Positions 48,654 through 60,261 of a stretch of 64,000 nt of DNA are shown here, piece after piece. The DNA comes from Flammulina velutipes (taxonomy: Eukaryota > Basidiomycota > Agaricomycetes > Agaricales > Physalacriaceae). Within the stretch, counting starts at the first letter, position 1. Every line of letters starts with the position of its first letter. Below the pieces are notes generated by a model, which was given only the letters and a program-made list of their open reading frames with translations, made no database searches and had not been told where the DNA came from. The stretch lies in the NCBI GenBank assembly GCA_011800155.1, contig CM022375.1, forward strand, positions 1,922,001-1,986,000. Direction: 5' to 3'. A program made the position numbers and the translations under genes.

Positions 48654-50145
48654 TCAATCCGTATGTTTAGGTTGGAACAGCAGCCAATCCTTGTTTAACC
48701 ACTCCGGCGATCGATAACGTCGCGAAGTGAGGGTCTTTGTAATCGGAATGTCCTTTTCCTCTTCCTCTTCGTCGTCCATAGCGAGGTCTCTTTCGCTCGA
48801 TTCTCTCTTCACGGCCAATGGCTTAACACACTCTTGGCGTTCAACGTCCACAGTAGTATCACTGCTTATCCATGACACGCTCTTAAGGCGTGAATTGAAC
48901 TTGGCCAGATGTTTAGTTAATGTACGGGCGCGCGAATGAGTGAGGTTGCGGGGTGGATCTCGTTGCGGGCGGATATAATGTATGTGTTGGAGAGAGGGAA
49001 ACTCAGCAAATGCGGATGCGTAGGCCTTCTGAATGGGCAATTAGCACGGGTCTGCGGCAGCCAGGGAGGACTCACAGTTTGTGTCCCGGGATCCTGTAAG
49101 CCCAACTCCTCCAGTATTCGGAGGTTTGGCGCGACGGACGCGAGCTCGTTGGGGGTAAAGCAATGACACTGTATGAAGCCGAGCCATAATCGTTTTAAGG
49201 AGCGACCGAACGCTTCGGAGAGCTCTTGAAGGGTGGTGGAAGTGCAAGCGAAAACGTCGGTGGTGCAGCTGACAACCACGAGTTCTTCTAGGTTGGGCAG
49301 GTCACACTCCTACGGTATCATTAGCGAAAGATTTGAACAGTGAGTTTATTACGCACACAAAGTTTTACAAGCTGACGCGCATCTGCCTGACAGTACCACT
49401 GGCACGGTTCGCACGAGCATCCTACGTGGAGATGGCTAATGCGGTTCCAGCCATAAGAGTCCGGCGCCTGGAGTTCCTTGAGCAATACACCGGCTGAGAG
49501 ACAGCCAGATGAATCACTGCCCTGGGACCACCGGCAGTTCTTCATGGTCAGCGTCGTGATACCGGACATGCTACGGAGTACGCTGGCCCATCCGTCGGTG
49601 CTGCCGCGGCTCTCGAGTTTGACATCCTCGAGGGTGAGATGATTTAGCTCTGCCATATTGGACAGAACGGGAAAGTAGTCATCGCAGAGGCACTGGCAGC
49701 CTCGGATCTCCAGGTGAACAAGTGCTGGCATTTGGATGAGAGGCAAAAGGATTATTCGACTGATGCATCCGAGCCAGCAAGCCTCCTCGTTCGAGCAGGT
49801 GAGGTACGCGTGGGTAACGTTTGAGAGACGGCCGAGATTTTTGTTCATGAATTGGGAGAGTTTGATCGAATCTTGGTGTCCTCGACAGTGAAATGACAGC
49901 GACCTGACCGAATTGCGAAGACCATTATCGTCGAGAACGGTCTTGAAGCGTCGGTAGAACGGATGTCGGTCGGGAAGGGGAAATTTAAGTGCAATGTGGA
50001 TGTCACGGAAGGTCATTCGACGTGCCACTTGGGAGAGCTTGTGGTTGCCGGCAAGACAGATGTTCTTTAGCGTCGCGTTGCGTCTGTCCACGACGTCGGA
50101 GAGCACAATGTCGAGCAGCTCGACAGGCAAATCGACGAGGGACAT
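48654..50145 (-). CDS. F-box / leucine-rich-repeat-like protein
   Basis: Read leftward from the ATG at 50145: MSLVDLPVELLDIVLSDVV is an F-box-like start, the Skp1-binding helix pair of SCF ubiquitin ligase adaptors. The middle has irregular leucine-rich repeats: GLRNSVRSLSFHCRGHQD, LGRLSNVTHAYLTCSNEEA, MPALVHLEIRGCQCLCDDY, MAELNHLTLEDVKLESRG and GITTLTMKNCRWSQGSD. After an intron come CDLPNLEELVVVSCTTDVFA and LKRLWLGFIQCHCFTPNEL, then an acidic EEEEEKD patch and the stop. Three exons give about 460 residues. Such F-box proteins are numerous and variable in agaricomycetes. The substrate is unknown. It sits between two relics of the kinase gene. Confidence 0.82.
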
Positions 50146-50282
50146 GGTGGTTAGACGGCAAGCGTGTTCGGCAAAATCCGGTCCGCCCTTTGTTCTAAAA
50201 TATCATGATTCATTGTGATCTTGTTTCTTGTCTTGACGCCATCTTCTCTCGCCGCTCCCATGGCAACTTCGAGGGATGTCTT

Positions 50283-51780
50283 CTATGTCCCAAGACTACG
50301 CAAAGCAGCCTGATCCAGGATATTGTGCGACGGTGCCATCGTCAAAGAACATGTCCATGAAAGAAATGACCTTTGCTGACTAGCCCATCTCCTTAATGGA
50401 ACACCACAGCACGTCACACTGTTCCCTGCCAGAACACACGCCATGTGCGATATAGGAATGAGAGAAGTCAAAGAATCTGATCGACCCATCGCCGATAACA
50501 CCAAAATATTATTCTTCTTCATATCGTGAAGGACACCCAACCTGTGGATTGCCTCCGAATGTCTAAAGATGATGTTCCTGTGTGCTACATACGTCAGAGA
50601 AAGAGACGAAGGTCAATGATGCAGAAGTTCGTACCGCTACCTGGGAAAGAATACTACTCATCCAACGTCGACCGCTGGCAACAAGCTCCAAAACGAGAAC
50701 CATCGTTGACTTGAAGAAAGCCAAAGCATAGCATGGAACAGCAGTCCATTGGATCGACAGCAACACCTCGTAAGCTTTGACTTCGCGTCGTAAAGGGTCT
50801 GAAATCGTCCGAACAACTTTCAGAACAAGCTTCAGAGACGCGGCCCCATTAGATCCATCGTAGGCGTGGGCGTCCAAGAAGATCGCAGGGGCCTGTTCTT
50901 TCCAGATTCCTTCTCTTAACGCGGTACCGCGATGCGAGAAACGGAAAAGATCGTGGTCCCAAAGAGAGTGTCTTGGAGAAGATAGATGTAAGGCATAATA
51001 TAGTACTAGGCTATTATTCGTACCTTTGCATAAGAAAGTCTTGTAGCGTTGGTCTCCTTGGTTTCCTCACTGTTGATAGTATGCAATTTTACCATGCTCG
51101 TAGCCTGGAGATCCCGAATCTAAAACGTTCGTTGGAACTCACCTATACCACGCTCTATTCTTCGGTATCGCGAATGAGCGGCGCATGGTCAGCCGGGGCC
51201 GTGATAGACACAGAATGTGGTAGACTGAAAAAATCCTATTCGCGAGGGCGAAGTGTGGCTGCATTAGTAGCGGAAGGATCTGCTTGAGCGAGATTTAACG
51301 AGAGTAAAGTCCAAGACGCCAGGGAAAACCAGGACTTTATGTGTATTCTCCAATCCATACAGACACTGATCAGCTAGAGAACTATGACAGCGCGGAGGAT
51401 GTCATTCAGAACAACTTCCCTTGTACAAAACGCTTTTCGCGGTTCGCCCTATTTGAAGGGCAACTTGAACTTCTCTGAAGGAGCGAGAGCCACGAGGTCC
51501 TCCGAGGAGGTATAGATCATGAAGGGTTTGCTCGCGATCTCCTGAAGTCGGTCATCGAAAAAAGTCGAGAGGGCCCTACATAGTCTTCGCAGCATTTCCA
51601 AGTAGGCAAGAAGCAAGTTCTATAAGAGACTCGCCAAGACGTGGAGTCTGTATAGTCTCGTCAAGTTGATATGACTTCCATCGGGGAGCTCAGTGTATGC
51701 AACTGTGTCAGTAATCGACGTCCTAAAGTATGACGGAGGAACGATAATGCGTTCAGCAATGTCGTAGATGTTTGACCGTG
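50283..51780 (-). pseudogene. Degenerate paralogue of the FunK1-like kinase gene at 9900-11577
   Basis: Read leftward, pieces in order match the larger gene: IYDIAERIIVPPSYF (against VYDFADYIVTPPLDP), IASKPFMIYTSSEDLVALA (against QRFEIYSGDLVALA), LFGTTIFSVSRIA, LDAHAYDGSNGA, LVLKVVRTISDPLRREVKA and AIHRLGVLHDMKKNNIL. The catalytic loop has lost the glycine of HGD. A one-base shift follows NNIL, after which RFFDFSHSYIAHGVCSGRE continues in another frame. Several in-frame stops occur in the N-terminal part, for example after KFKLPFK. The copy carries the same extra base after the YK codons as the gene at 9.9 kb. It is certainly not translated whole. Confidence 0.8.
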
Positions 51781-52434
51781 ACGGTAGAGATTCAGAAAAT
51801 TAGGATGAACCAAACATGTTCAAATCATTAATCAACGCCACATAACGAATTCGTGTCGAGCTTCTTCCGTGATACCCTGTCATTGTTAAGTAACTTATAC
51901 CCTTCTCTTCCTGCGTTACTTTCCGCCTTATGCATGAATTACAAATACTGGAGGGTGCGGGAGCTGACTAGCGCTGACTGCGTACTTACAGTTCCTAGAA
52001 TCAACGGCTTTGATTCTTCTAAAATCTACCAAGTAACTCTATTGTAAGTGCCAGTACATCTAATAAGTAGTACTCAACAAATTTCATGGCGAGCGCCACT
52101 GATGCTCGTATTATGTAATCCGCAGAGTTCCGCAGGCTTTCAATTGATTTCAACGACGATTAACGACACACCATTCTAACCATAGTAACCAAATTCACTT
52201 GGAACCTGGCTCAAAATCTCTCCAATGCATGCTGCCCTCACTCCGGAGGAGGTTGGCATCCCACTGGTTATCAAGGTCACCGCTATACATGAGGATCCTG
52301 AACTGCCACGTTGACGTTGAGGAGCTTATGGGATAATTTTCTTGCTCGTCGACACATACACAGCGGAACCATCACACGGTCTTTCCTCTGATTATTTATA
52401 TCGCGATTACGCCTGGAAGACGACCATACCTGCT
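51781..52434. other. Intergenic, promoter of S28-like gene
   Basis: No gene is supported. It holds the 5' flank of the kinase relic and the promoter of the peptidase-like gene. Confidence 0.5.
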
Positions 52435-54605
52435 ATGAAGCCCAAATCTCTCACATTGATCTTTGCCGTCCTCGTTGTTCCTTCAATCATCGCTGAACCT
52501 ATTTCTACGAGGACACCTGCTTACGATGAATTGAAGAGCAAGCGTGCACGACCCGGACCATACGAATACGAGTACGTTCCAGGAGAGAGGTCTTCTGAAG
52601 TCCAAGGACCATTTTACTTTCCCCAAACCATAAATCACAACATTAGAGAGAAACCACCGCGTGTTTTCGACCAGCGCTACTGGGTTAATGATCAGTACTA
52701 TCGAAAAGGTAACCGTATATGCACCCTTTACCCTTTACCACGAATTGCATCTCATATATTTCCTCTAGGACGTCCTGTTTTCTTGATCATTGCCAATGCA
52801 AAGGACGCAAAAGGTCACTTCCCTTTCGTTCGATATCTTCATGGAACGGAATTGAATCGACCCCCTTTTAGATGAATTGTCATTGCTGGAACCCCAGTCA
52901 ATCTTCAATCGCATGGCGAAGGACAACGAAGGAATGCTGGTCATCCTTGAGCACCGATACTTCGGGAAAAGTTTCCCCGTCAGAGATCTTTCAGAGGCGA
53001 ATTTGGAATTCCTAACGATAAGACACGTCCTAGCCGATCTCCGAAATTTTGCTTGGGTCGGAATGAACAATAAAGCACTGCAAGCTGGGAGGGAGGAGAA
53101 GCGAGTTCCGTGGATTCTGATAGGCGGGGGTTATGCAGGTTAGTTGGTTCGTTCTCTGTCTGTGGAAGGATAAAGCTTAGCTTTGTTATTAGGTGGACTG
53201 GTCCATTGGGCAATGATGAAGTGAGTGCGGATGACTGCCGCAGGATCACGCACGGCGATACCAACGATATCACGTAGATACCCAGAAATCTTTTACGCCG
53301 GTTACTCGTCCTCCGGAATGGTTCAAGCAAAGACGTACGTCTTTTTGACACCGACTGGCGCGGCCCTCACAAGCTTTCCCCAGAGATTTCTGGCAATACT
53401 GGATCGATGTCGCCCGAATGATGCCGACAGTTTGTGCGAAGGATATCGCGGCTGTCATCACATACTTTGATTTCACAGTTGACGAAGGAAACCCACTGGC
53501 AATATCCGCAATGAAAGCCATGCTGGGACTACCGCAGATAAATAATTTGGACGATGTCGCTGAGATTCGTAAGTCGCCCATCCCTCATATTAGGGTCTTC
53601 CTGTTGAACCATAGTATCCAGTCTCGATAGACCTTGCGACGTGGGCAGATGTAGATAACCTAATCAGGCCCGACGAGTCCAAGAATATCCGTATCTATCA
53701 ATTATGTGATGCACTGAAGCTCAAGAATCATCGTGACTACGGGGAGGACAGAGTTTTCGCGACCTTCAAAGCCTGGAAAGAATGGAATAGAGAAAACTAC
53801 AACGCAGCTGAGTGAGTGATCCAGTTAGATTGCAAGGCGCCTCACTGAGGGATATAAATCTAGTGTTATCTGGAATACCCATGATCGACACAAGGCCGAA
53901 TATACCAATATTGAAGTGTCTCCGAACTCAGAACGTTCATTTAAGTGGATACAGTGAGTGATCTGCATCATATCCTACTCTGGGATTCTAATTATTTCAG
54001 ATGCAACGAGCTGGGCTGGTTCCAGGCAAGCCTCTCTTATTTCGCCAGTGCTAATAAGACTCATTTTTTTTAACTAAATGTCCTAGACGGCACCACCTCG
54101 CAACAAGGTGTCAGACCCTATCATCGTCTCGGAGCATTTATCGTATAGACACGAACTAGTAAGCCCAATGGTATTACGGTGCTCCATAATGAACGTTCTG
54201 ATTCAGATCCTTTTAGAGGATCTGCAAGAACTACTTTCCCCGAAGATATCGAGAGCCAGATTCTCATCCGGATGCCGAATATACAAATGAATATTTTGGT
54301 GGCTGGAACAAAGGCCCCGCAAAGAGGGTATTCTACTTGGTTGGTGGTAGTGAGTTCTCATGTCATTCAAATTATGATCGTCAATGCTAAATGCCACTCC
54401 CTTAGACAATCCATATCGGGGTGTAACGTTCTTGGCAAGGGACGATGGTCTTAAACCCAACGCCACACTGGCCTATATTGACGAGGGGCACTATTTGACC
54501 GATTTCAGAGCTATCGCAGGGGATCCTGAGGTTGACCGTCACCAGAAAAGAGGCCTGATAGCGATAGAAGGATGGGTGAAAGAGTTCTATAATCGGTACC
54601 GTTAG
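52435..54605 (+). CDS. Secreted peptidase S28-family protein lacking catalytic residues (pseudoenzyme)
   Basis: The signal peptide MKPKSLTLIFAVLVVPSIIA is followed by a fungal S28 (lysosomal Pro-X carboxypeptidase) fold over ten or so exons, about 500 residues. Family blocks: FDQRYWVNDQYYRKGRPVFL, VILEHRYFGKSFPVRDLSE, LADLRNFAWVG, then WILIGGGYAGGLVHWAMMKY where the family has GGSYxG, and YPEIFYAGYSSSGMV. Further on come QCNELGWFQTAPPRN, IVSEHLSYRHELRICKNYFP, EYFGGWNKGPAKRVFYLVG, GNNPYRGVTF where the family has GxxDPW, and YIDEGHYLTDF with the histidine kept. The nucleophile is glycine (codon 53129-53131) and the acid is asparagine (54408-54410). Splices keep one open frame, so the gene looks expressed but not proteolytic. 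Confidence 0.85.
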
Positions 54606-54777
54606 TCAGAATACAGACCCTCGAAGTTGCACCTGACAATATCGTCCTCCGCTAACTTGTTAATCTACTAGTACTTGTGGCGTGCAACGTCAGTAGATTA
54701 AAATAGTACATACTTTAGTGGCAAACAACATAAACACAATTAAGTTAGCCCATACACGAACATGCATAAATAAATCA

Positions 54778-57659
54778 TCACGAAGACGGCACCCCACTAG
54801 ACCCATTGAAGCTTCCCTCACTCCCATCCCTCGCCATGCCCAGTAAGCTCTGCATATCGAACGAATCCACAGGTTGTACATAGAACCCCTCAACGGAATA
54901 AGAGCTTAATAGCTCATCCAGAGAGCAGGTACCTACGCTTGATTAGCCTCAGCACAATTCGAGAAGAACAAACTCACTCTGAATAGCAGTCTCGCTGGCA
55001 ATAGATGCACGCAACGACGTCTCCGTCGGCGGTGCAGTCTTCAGATCCATATCTAAGCACGTATCGTATCATGAACATGTTCACGAATTCAGGAAGAGAA
55101 CACATACTAGTAAACCGCCTCAACAACCCCTTATCCGGTAACGATATGAACGTCTTCATATTCTTCGACGCCCGACTACCTGCCCACGTATATCCGAACA
55201 TCGCCGCCTTCTCATCCAAGATGCTGGTAACGTAGTCAATTCCCGCCCAATAATGCTCCATATGGTGAACAGCCTTGATCAGGGCACCAAGGTTCTGCTT
55301 CGCCAAAGACGTCAACAGCAGGTCTGCCGTACGAGGCTGATTCTTCTCAGACTCCAATGAACCCATTCCCAAAGTACTCATCTTCATGTCGTGCAGAAAT
55401 GCCAAACAAGCGACATAGATAGGCTGCACGACGAAAGGACTCGATAGCTGAGATCAGATCAGTATGGGCCATGGCGTAAGGAAAAGTGTACGCACATAAC
55501 TCTGCTGGGAGAATAAATCAGCGAACACCATACACTCGCTTATCGTCCTAGAACTCGAGAGCGAAAGCTTGATGGAGCGATCCATATTTTGTGACATGGG
55601 TGTCTCTGTCCCAGAAGGATTCGACAGCAGCTCTGGATGGTAGACTAGCGCCATGACGGCATTCGCCCACAGGTGCAGCGCCAAGTATGTGCCCCCACAT
55701 CCTCGGCTCTCCTGAACCCGAAAATTGTCGACGCTCCATCCCATTCCAGAAGGGAGGTCAGCATAGAACGAGACCAGTTGACTCTGTAGGCCGCTCAAGC
55801 CAGACCCAATGTCAGAAGCCGACGCCACCAAAGTCCGTACTCTTCCTCGACGGCCGTTCAAAAGACCCGCGATCCTGCCACAGAGGACCATCAAACGTAC
55901 CCAGTATGGAAACGGTACTTCTCCTGGAGGATCTAATCGTCCAGCAGGATGCGGAATGAAGTCATCATTCGTTGGTAAAGGTATCTCGATCATATCTTCG
56001 GAGATGGATGGAGGTCGCCCAGTCGAAAAGGCAAGTATACGATCCGTTATGAAGAGGCTCCAGAACAGAAGACGCGTCCGTACGACGTGCGCAGCAGATT
56101 CATAGATTTCGGATATCTATATGACACTCAGTGGGTTGTTCGGACTAGCGAGTTTATTGAATGTTACCTCGTGGAGGCCAAGATCCAAGGCCATTCGTAT
56201 TGACATTCTGTAAGCAAGTCAGCTAGACGTTGCACCGGTTACAATACAAGCACCATACCCAGAATATTGCTGGCCGATGAGTTAGTTGGGTTGAAAACAT
56301 AGGGGTTCGACTCGACTTACCCATAGCCCGCTCTCCGAATGCTGGCCAAAGTTAGCCCATGCTAGCAGTAATAATCCAGTGACAACGTCCGTGGTGGGTA
56401 AGTGAAGGAGTGGTATGATCAATTCTTGTGCCTTGGTGATAAATGGGGCACACGCCTTCAGATGGTTTGTTAGCGGTTTATCGACGAGAAACAGATAGTC
56501 TTACTTTAGCTGGCGCGTCGCTACCTGACCCGTAAAAGCGCGCCGAAATGGCACATATACCTGTTTTCTGTCAGCTTGGTAATTTATGCGTAAAGGGGCT
56601 TACAATTCAAAAGAAAGGCGGACATGGTCCCCGTTTCCAGGCGCTCTTCCATCCGCCGTCGACTTATGCTAGGAAAGTATGGGCTCATCGTATTGAAGAA
56701 TGTATCGAGTAGAGGCAGGTGTATGTGAGGCAAAGGTAGACCACTGTCGTCAAACATGGCTTCTGGAGGTTCGGGGGATCCTGGCTTGGAATTCGCAGTC
56801 GGCACAGGTGCGCTCACACCGGTCGTCGTTCGAGGTTGGAGCTTTAGAGATATTCGATTGATGCCCGGACTATTAGTGAAGTCAATCAAGTGAATCTGCA
56901 GGTTAAGCTTTAAGCTCACTGTATGGCTGTTGATCCGGACTACGTAGAACAAAAATTGAGTTATTCGTCGTCAACAGTTTGAGAAAACGCACGAATCGAT
57001 AATAGTATAACTCGAGGTCATCACCCGACGACGGGTCGCCGTCAATGTACGCGACCGGAGATTCCAGTGCTCGCACAAGCTTGGCTGTATGCTTTTCAGG
57101 ATTGTTGCCCGGCAGATGTAAAGAATGACTCGGTTCTGCCTTGAGTTGTGTTTGGGGTGCTGAGGGCGCTGGCCAGATATACGAACTGGTCGCTACTGGC
57201 ATTGGAAAGTCCCACATATTTGTGGTGTCCATATGGCCCTACACGTCTATCGTGTGAGATCGCTAGTGAAGTGGTGATACATGTACTCACCCAGAGAGTA
57301 TTGTTTGCTAGTTGCTGCTGCTGCTGTTGCTGAGATTGGTGGAGGTGCTGCACAACGTCGAGCGGACTCGCAACGGTTTCTTCCTTTCGACTACGCTCTC
57401 TTCTCTCCTCTTCCTCCATTTCACGCCGTGTCCGCTTGCGCTTTCGCCCTGTGGGCCAGACGCAATCTTCGCCAACCTTGGCACATGCGCGACATGCAGG
57501 CTTTTCTCCCGAGCATCGTGCTCTCTTTGCGCGACATCGATGGCAGGCCAGAGGGACTCGTTTCTCGGCATTCTTGTTGTCGTTGTTACTACTCGTTGCG
57601 CCTGGCGACCCGTCGCCGTCTGCAGACGCTGAGCACTGTTCAGGAGAATGCGAGCTCAT
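54778..57659 (-). CDS. Zn2Cys6 fungal transcription factor
   Basis: Read leftward from the ATG at 57659 (MSSHSPEQCSASADGDGSPG). The binuclear zinc cluster is LACHRCRAKRARCSGEKPAC then RACAKVGEDCVWP, all six cysteines present. A basic region RKRKRTRREMEEEERRER and a Gln run (QSQQQQQQQLA) follow. After several exons comes PLLDTFFNTMSPYFPSISRR, typical of the fungal-specific regulatory domain start, then helical segments including YVACLAFLHDMKMSTLG, AVHHMEHYWAGIDYVTSIL and LHLWANAVMALVYHPELL. The C-terminus is SLLGMARDGSEGSFNGSSG. About ten exons and about 700 residues. Nuclear, with targets unknown. Some middle exons are assigned from domain continuity and their exact edges are uncertain. Confidence 0.85.
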
Positions 57660-58348
57660 CGCGCCCAACGTTGTTGGTGGAGGGAGACAAAAGTGCGGGG
57701 GTGGCTGTGGGCGGAACTTCCTTTTTTCGGTTAGCTTCGCAGCGTTCCCACGCTGCCTGGGAAGTTGTAGGCGCGTATATTAAATCACATACTGGCCTGA
57801 AACTAGCGCGAGAAGACTTGCATAGACTGACATCTTATTGAAATAGAGGCCAAGAAGCCGACTGTGACAGGATAGAAATCAGATTCCAGAACTCATAGTA
57901 TTAGGCGCCCGTTCTGAGAGCGAATTTGTCAAAGCAATAAACAAATTTACGCGGTGAATATACTGCTAAAACCGGCGTTATAGCAAGTAAAGAGCCAATA
58001 AGCTTGAGGCATCGAGGACTCTCCATCGGAGGCCACCTTCTTAGGAAGAGAAGAGAAGTTAGTAAAAAGCCAAGACAAGGGTCGATGGTCGTATGTAACA
58101 CGATAATCGATCAATGCAAAGGGCGTGGCGCCTGCCAGTGTGTGATACGGAAAAGAAAAGGAAGACGGTGGCTGAACGTACGATTCACTTACTTACTGTG
58201 TATTCCAATCTATCTGGATGGTAGTAATATAGTCATCGATTACCTAGAAGAACGGAGGCTGAAGCAATTGAAATCGGCTCGACTCTGTCTGATAGATTAT
58301 ATTGTAATTGAGTGTGGACTTTACATATGCTCTTCATTTCCCCACTCT
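57660..58348. other. Intergenic between two minus-strand genes
   Basis: This holds the promoter of the Zn2Cys6 gene and the 3' flank of the SDR gene. No supported feature. Confidence 0.5.
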
Positions 58349-59480
58349 TTACGGATTAACCAGCGTAATCCCGCCATCAATCTTCACGATGGTCCCGTTA
58401 GTATATCCCGTAGTGGCCAAATAAAGTGCGGTAGAGCCCATTTCATCGTCTCTACGTTACCGAATCAGCTCGTATATCCACAACATAAAAATCGACATAC
58501 TCTCCAACCCTCTGAGCAGGAATGGGACCGACGAGCCCTGGAGCGATTTGCGTAGCAATGTCCTCGATGTAATCGGCATTCATCTGGGACGGGAAGACTC
58601 CTGGCGCAATCCCATTAACTCGGATTGGGAGGCCCGTCGACGCAAAGAGGGTTGCAAGTAGGACGGTTAGCTGATCCAACGCTGCCTTGCTTGCTCCGTA
58701 ACTCAGCTTGAAATATGACATCCAATTAGCACCTTCACTCAAGCATAGTAGCTCCTGAAAGAAGACCAACTCACAGGGTTCGTCGTGATAGCAAGTCTCA
58801 TACCAGCAGCAGCGCTAGAGACGTTGATGACGCTGGAAGTCGCTCCCGGTCCACGGGCCTCAGCACCTTTAACGAGGAGCTTCGAAAAGGCGCGGATGAG
58901 GAAGAAGGGCGCGACTGTGTTGATTTTGAACAGGTCCATCCAGTCGCCCATTGATTCTGGCTCCATTCGAGTAGGGTCGGAGGTGGACAACTTACTGGCC
59001 GCGAATTTATCTGCATCACGGAGTGGCCCGTTGATTCCAGCACTGTTCGTTCAAGCTGGTGAGCACTGGGCGCAGGTTCAAATACAGTCCATACTTATTC
59101 ACGAGGATGTCAAGCTTTCCATCCTTCTCTTCGATGTACTTTGCAGCATTCGTCACAGCATTCTCGTCTGTTACGTCGAGCTGAAGCCTGTAAACGACAA
59201 ATGAATTCAGAAGGAAGACATCATAGCGACGAGGCAAACGGGAGGATTGATCCTGAAGCCTTGCCAATTGAAGCGATGGCATCCTTCAGGACCTGGAAGC
59301 GGCGTCCGGTGATGTAGACTTTAGCGCCACTGTTGGCGAACGCGCGTGCGATCATCAAACCACTGGAAAGCACCTTTGTAGCTGGAATAAAATTCGCAGG
59401 AAAATATCAACTCACACTCCCGTTCCACCACCTGTAATGAGGGCAGTCTGACCGTTAAGCTGTGGGGTGTAGGATGACAT
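58349..59480 (-). CDS. Classical short-chain dehydrogenase/reductase
   Basis: Read leftward from the ATG at 59480: MSSYTPQLNGQTALITGGGT continues into GVG, the TGxxxGxG cofactor motif, split by an intron. Then come ARAFANSGAKVYITGRRF, LQLDVTDENAVTNAAKY and ILVNKYGLYLNLRPVL, where the usual NNAG loop is altered to NKYG. SSVINVSSAAAGMRLA provides the serine and YGASKAALDQLTVLLA the YxxxK pair. PIRVNGIAPGVFPSQM and TGYTNGTIVKIDGGITLVNP end the protein. Six or seven exons give about 290 residues. Probably cytosolic and NADP-dependent. The altered NNAG loop is worth checking but the catalytic residues are in place. Confidence 0.88.
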
Positions 59481-59961
59481 TTCTGCTTTGACACTGAGTA
59501 GTAGAGAAGTTGATGTTTGCAAGTTGTCTGTCATGTTTTCAAGCTGGCTTTTATTCAAAAACAAGACGACGGTATACCGCCGCCCGACTTCTCCAAGGTG
59601 GCGAGTCTGGTTTGTAAGGTTGAGTTGAGTGGCTAGATTGTATTGCTGTCTAAGCACACTTACTTATCTGCATAGTAATGTATCGGATAACCCGAATGGC
59701 CGCGTGTTCGGAGATCTATCATAGCGTTAGTGATAGAAGGTTAGCTCGTATATTTACAAGGATTGATGAACTTCTACGGAGCGACCAAAGTGGTGCTTTG
59801 GAGATAATACTAGTACTAAACAAAGAGCTAGAAACATTGATGGGAGCACCTTCATCAAGTCTTGACTTGAATTTGTTTTCTCTGGCGCCCACAATGCCTC
59901 GGTGTTGGAGGATCGTCAAATGAAGCGATAAAAAACAGGATACTTCGTTGCATCCAGAGAT
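59481..59961. other. Intergenic between SDR gene and tRNA
   Basis: SDR promoter and flank of the tRNA gene. No supported coding exon. Confidence 0.5.
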
Positions 59962-60032
59962 TCCGGTACGGGGAATCGAACCCCGAGCTGCCGCGTGAAA
60001 GGCGGCAATGTTAGCCGTTACACCATACCGGA
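59962..60032 (-). tRNA. tRNA-Glu (anticodon UUC)
   Basis: On the minus strand the sequence folds as a tRNA of about 71 bases. The acceptor stem pairs TCCGGTA with TACCGGA. The D-loop contains GTGTAACGGCTAACAT, the B-box is GGGTTCGATTCCCC, and the anticodon loop CTTTCAC places TTC at the anticodon, flanked by a TGCCGC/GCGGCA stem. The D-arm and loop sequences are those of eukaryotic tRNA-Glu. No intron is present. Confidence 0.95.
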
Positions 60033-60261
60033 TTATATGTAATGCTTATCGACGCGATATAATGTGTGTACTTTTACAGGACCGCTTCGAATGCTCCTAC
60101 TTTAATGGATCAGAATCATACTTCGACGGGGGGATCCACCTGCGTATATGTATTACGATGTACATGAAAACCGTTCGCTAAATCGAGATACGTATAAAAA
60201 TAAGCAAGCAAACAGAGCACTGAGCAGGGTCTAACAACAAAGATACAGCGAAAAGTCAAAG

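Noticed and set aside
53418..53630. Idea that the S28 gene is a pseudogene because open frames look short and overlapping
   Set aside because: The short frames are exons reading into introns. Joining them at GT-AG sites gives one uninterrupted protein.
57281..57841. 186-residue plus-strand open frame
   Set aside because: It lies opposite the zinc-cluster exon of the Zn2Cys6 gene and is a shadow of its codon pattern.
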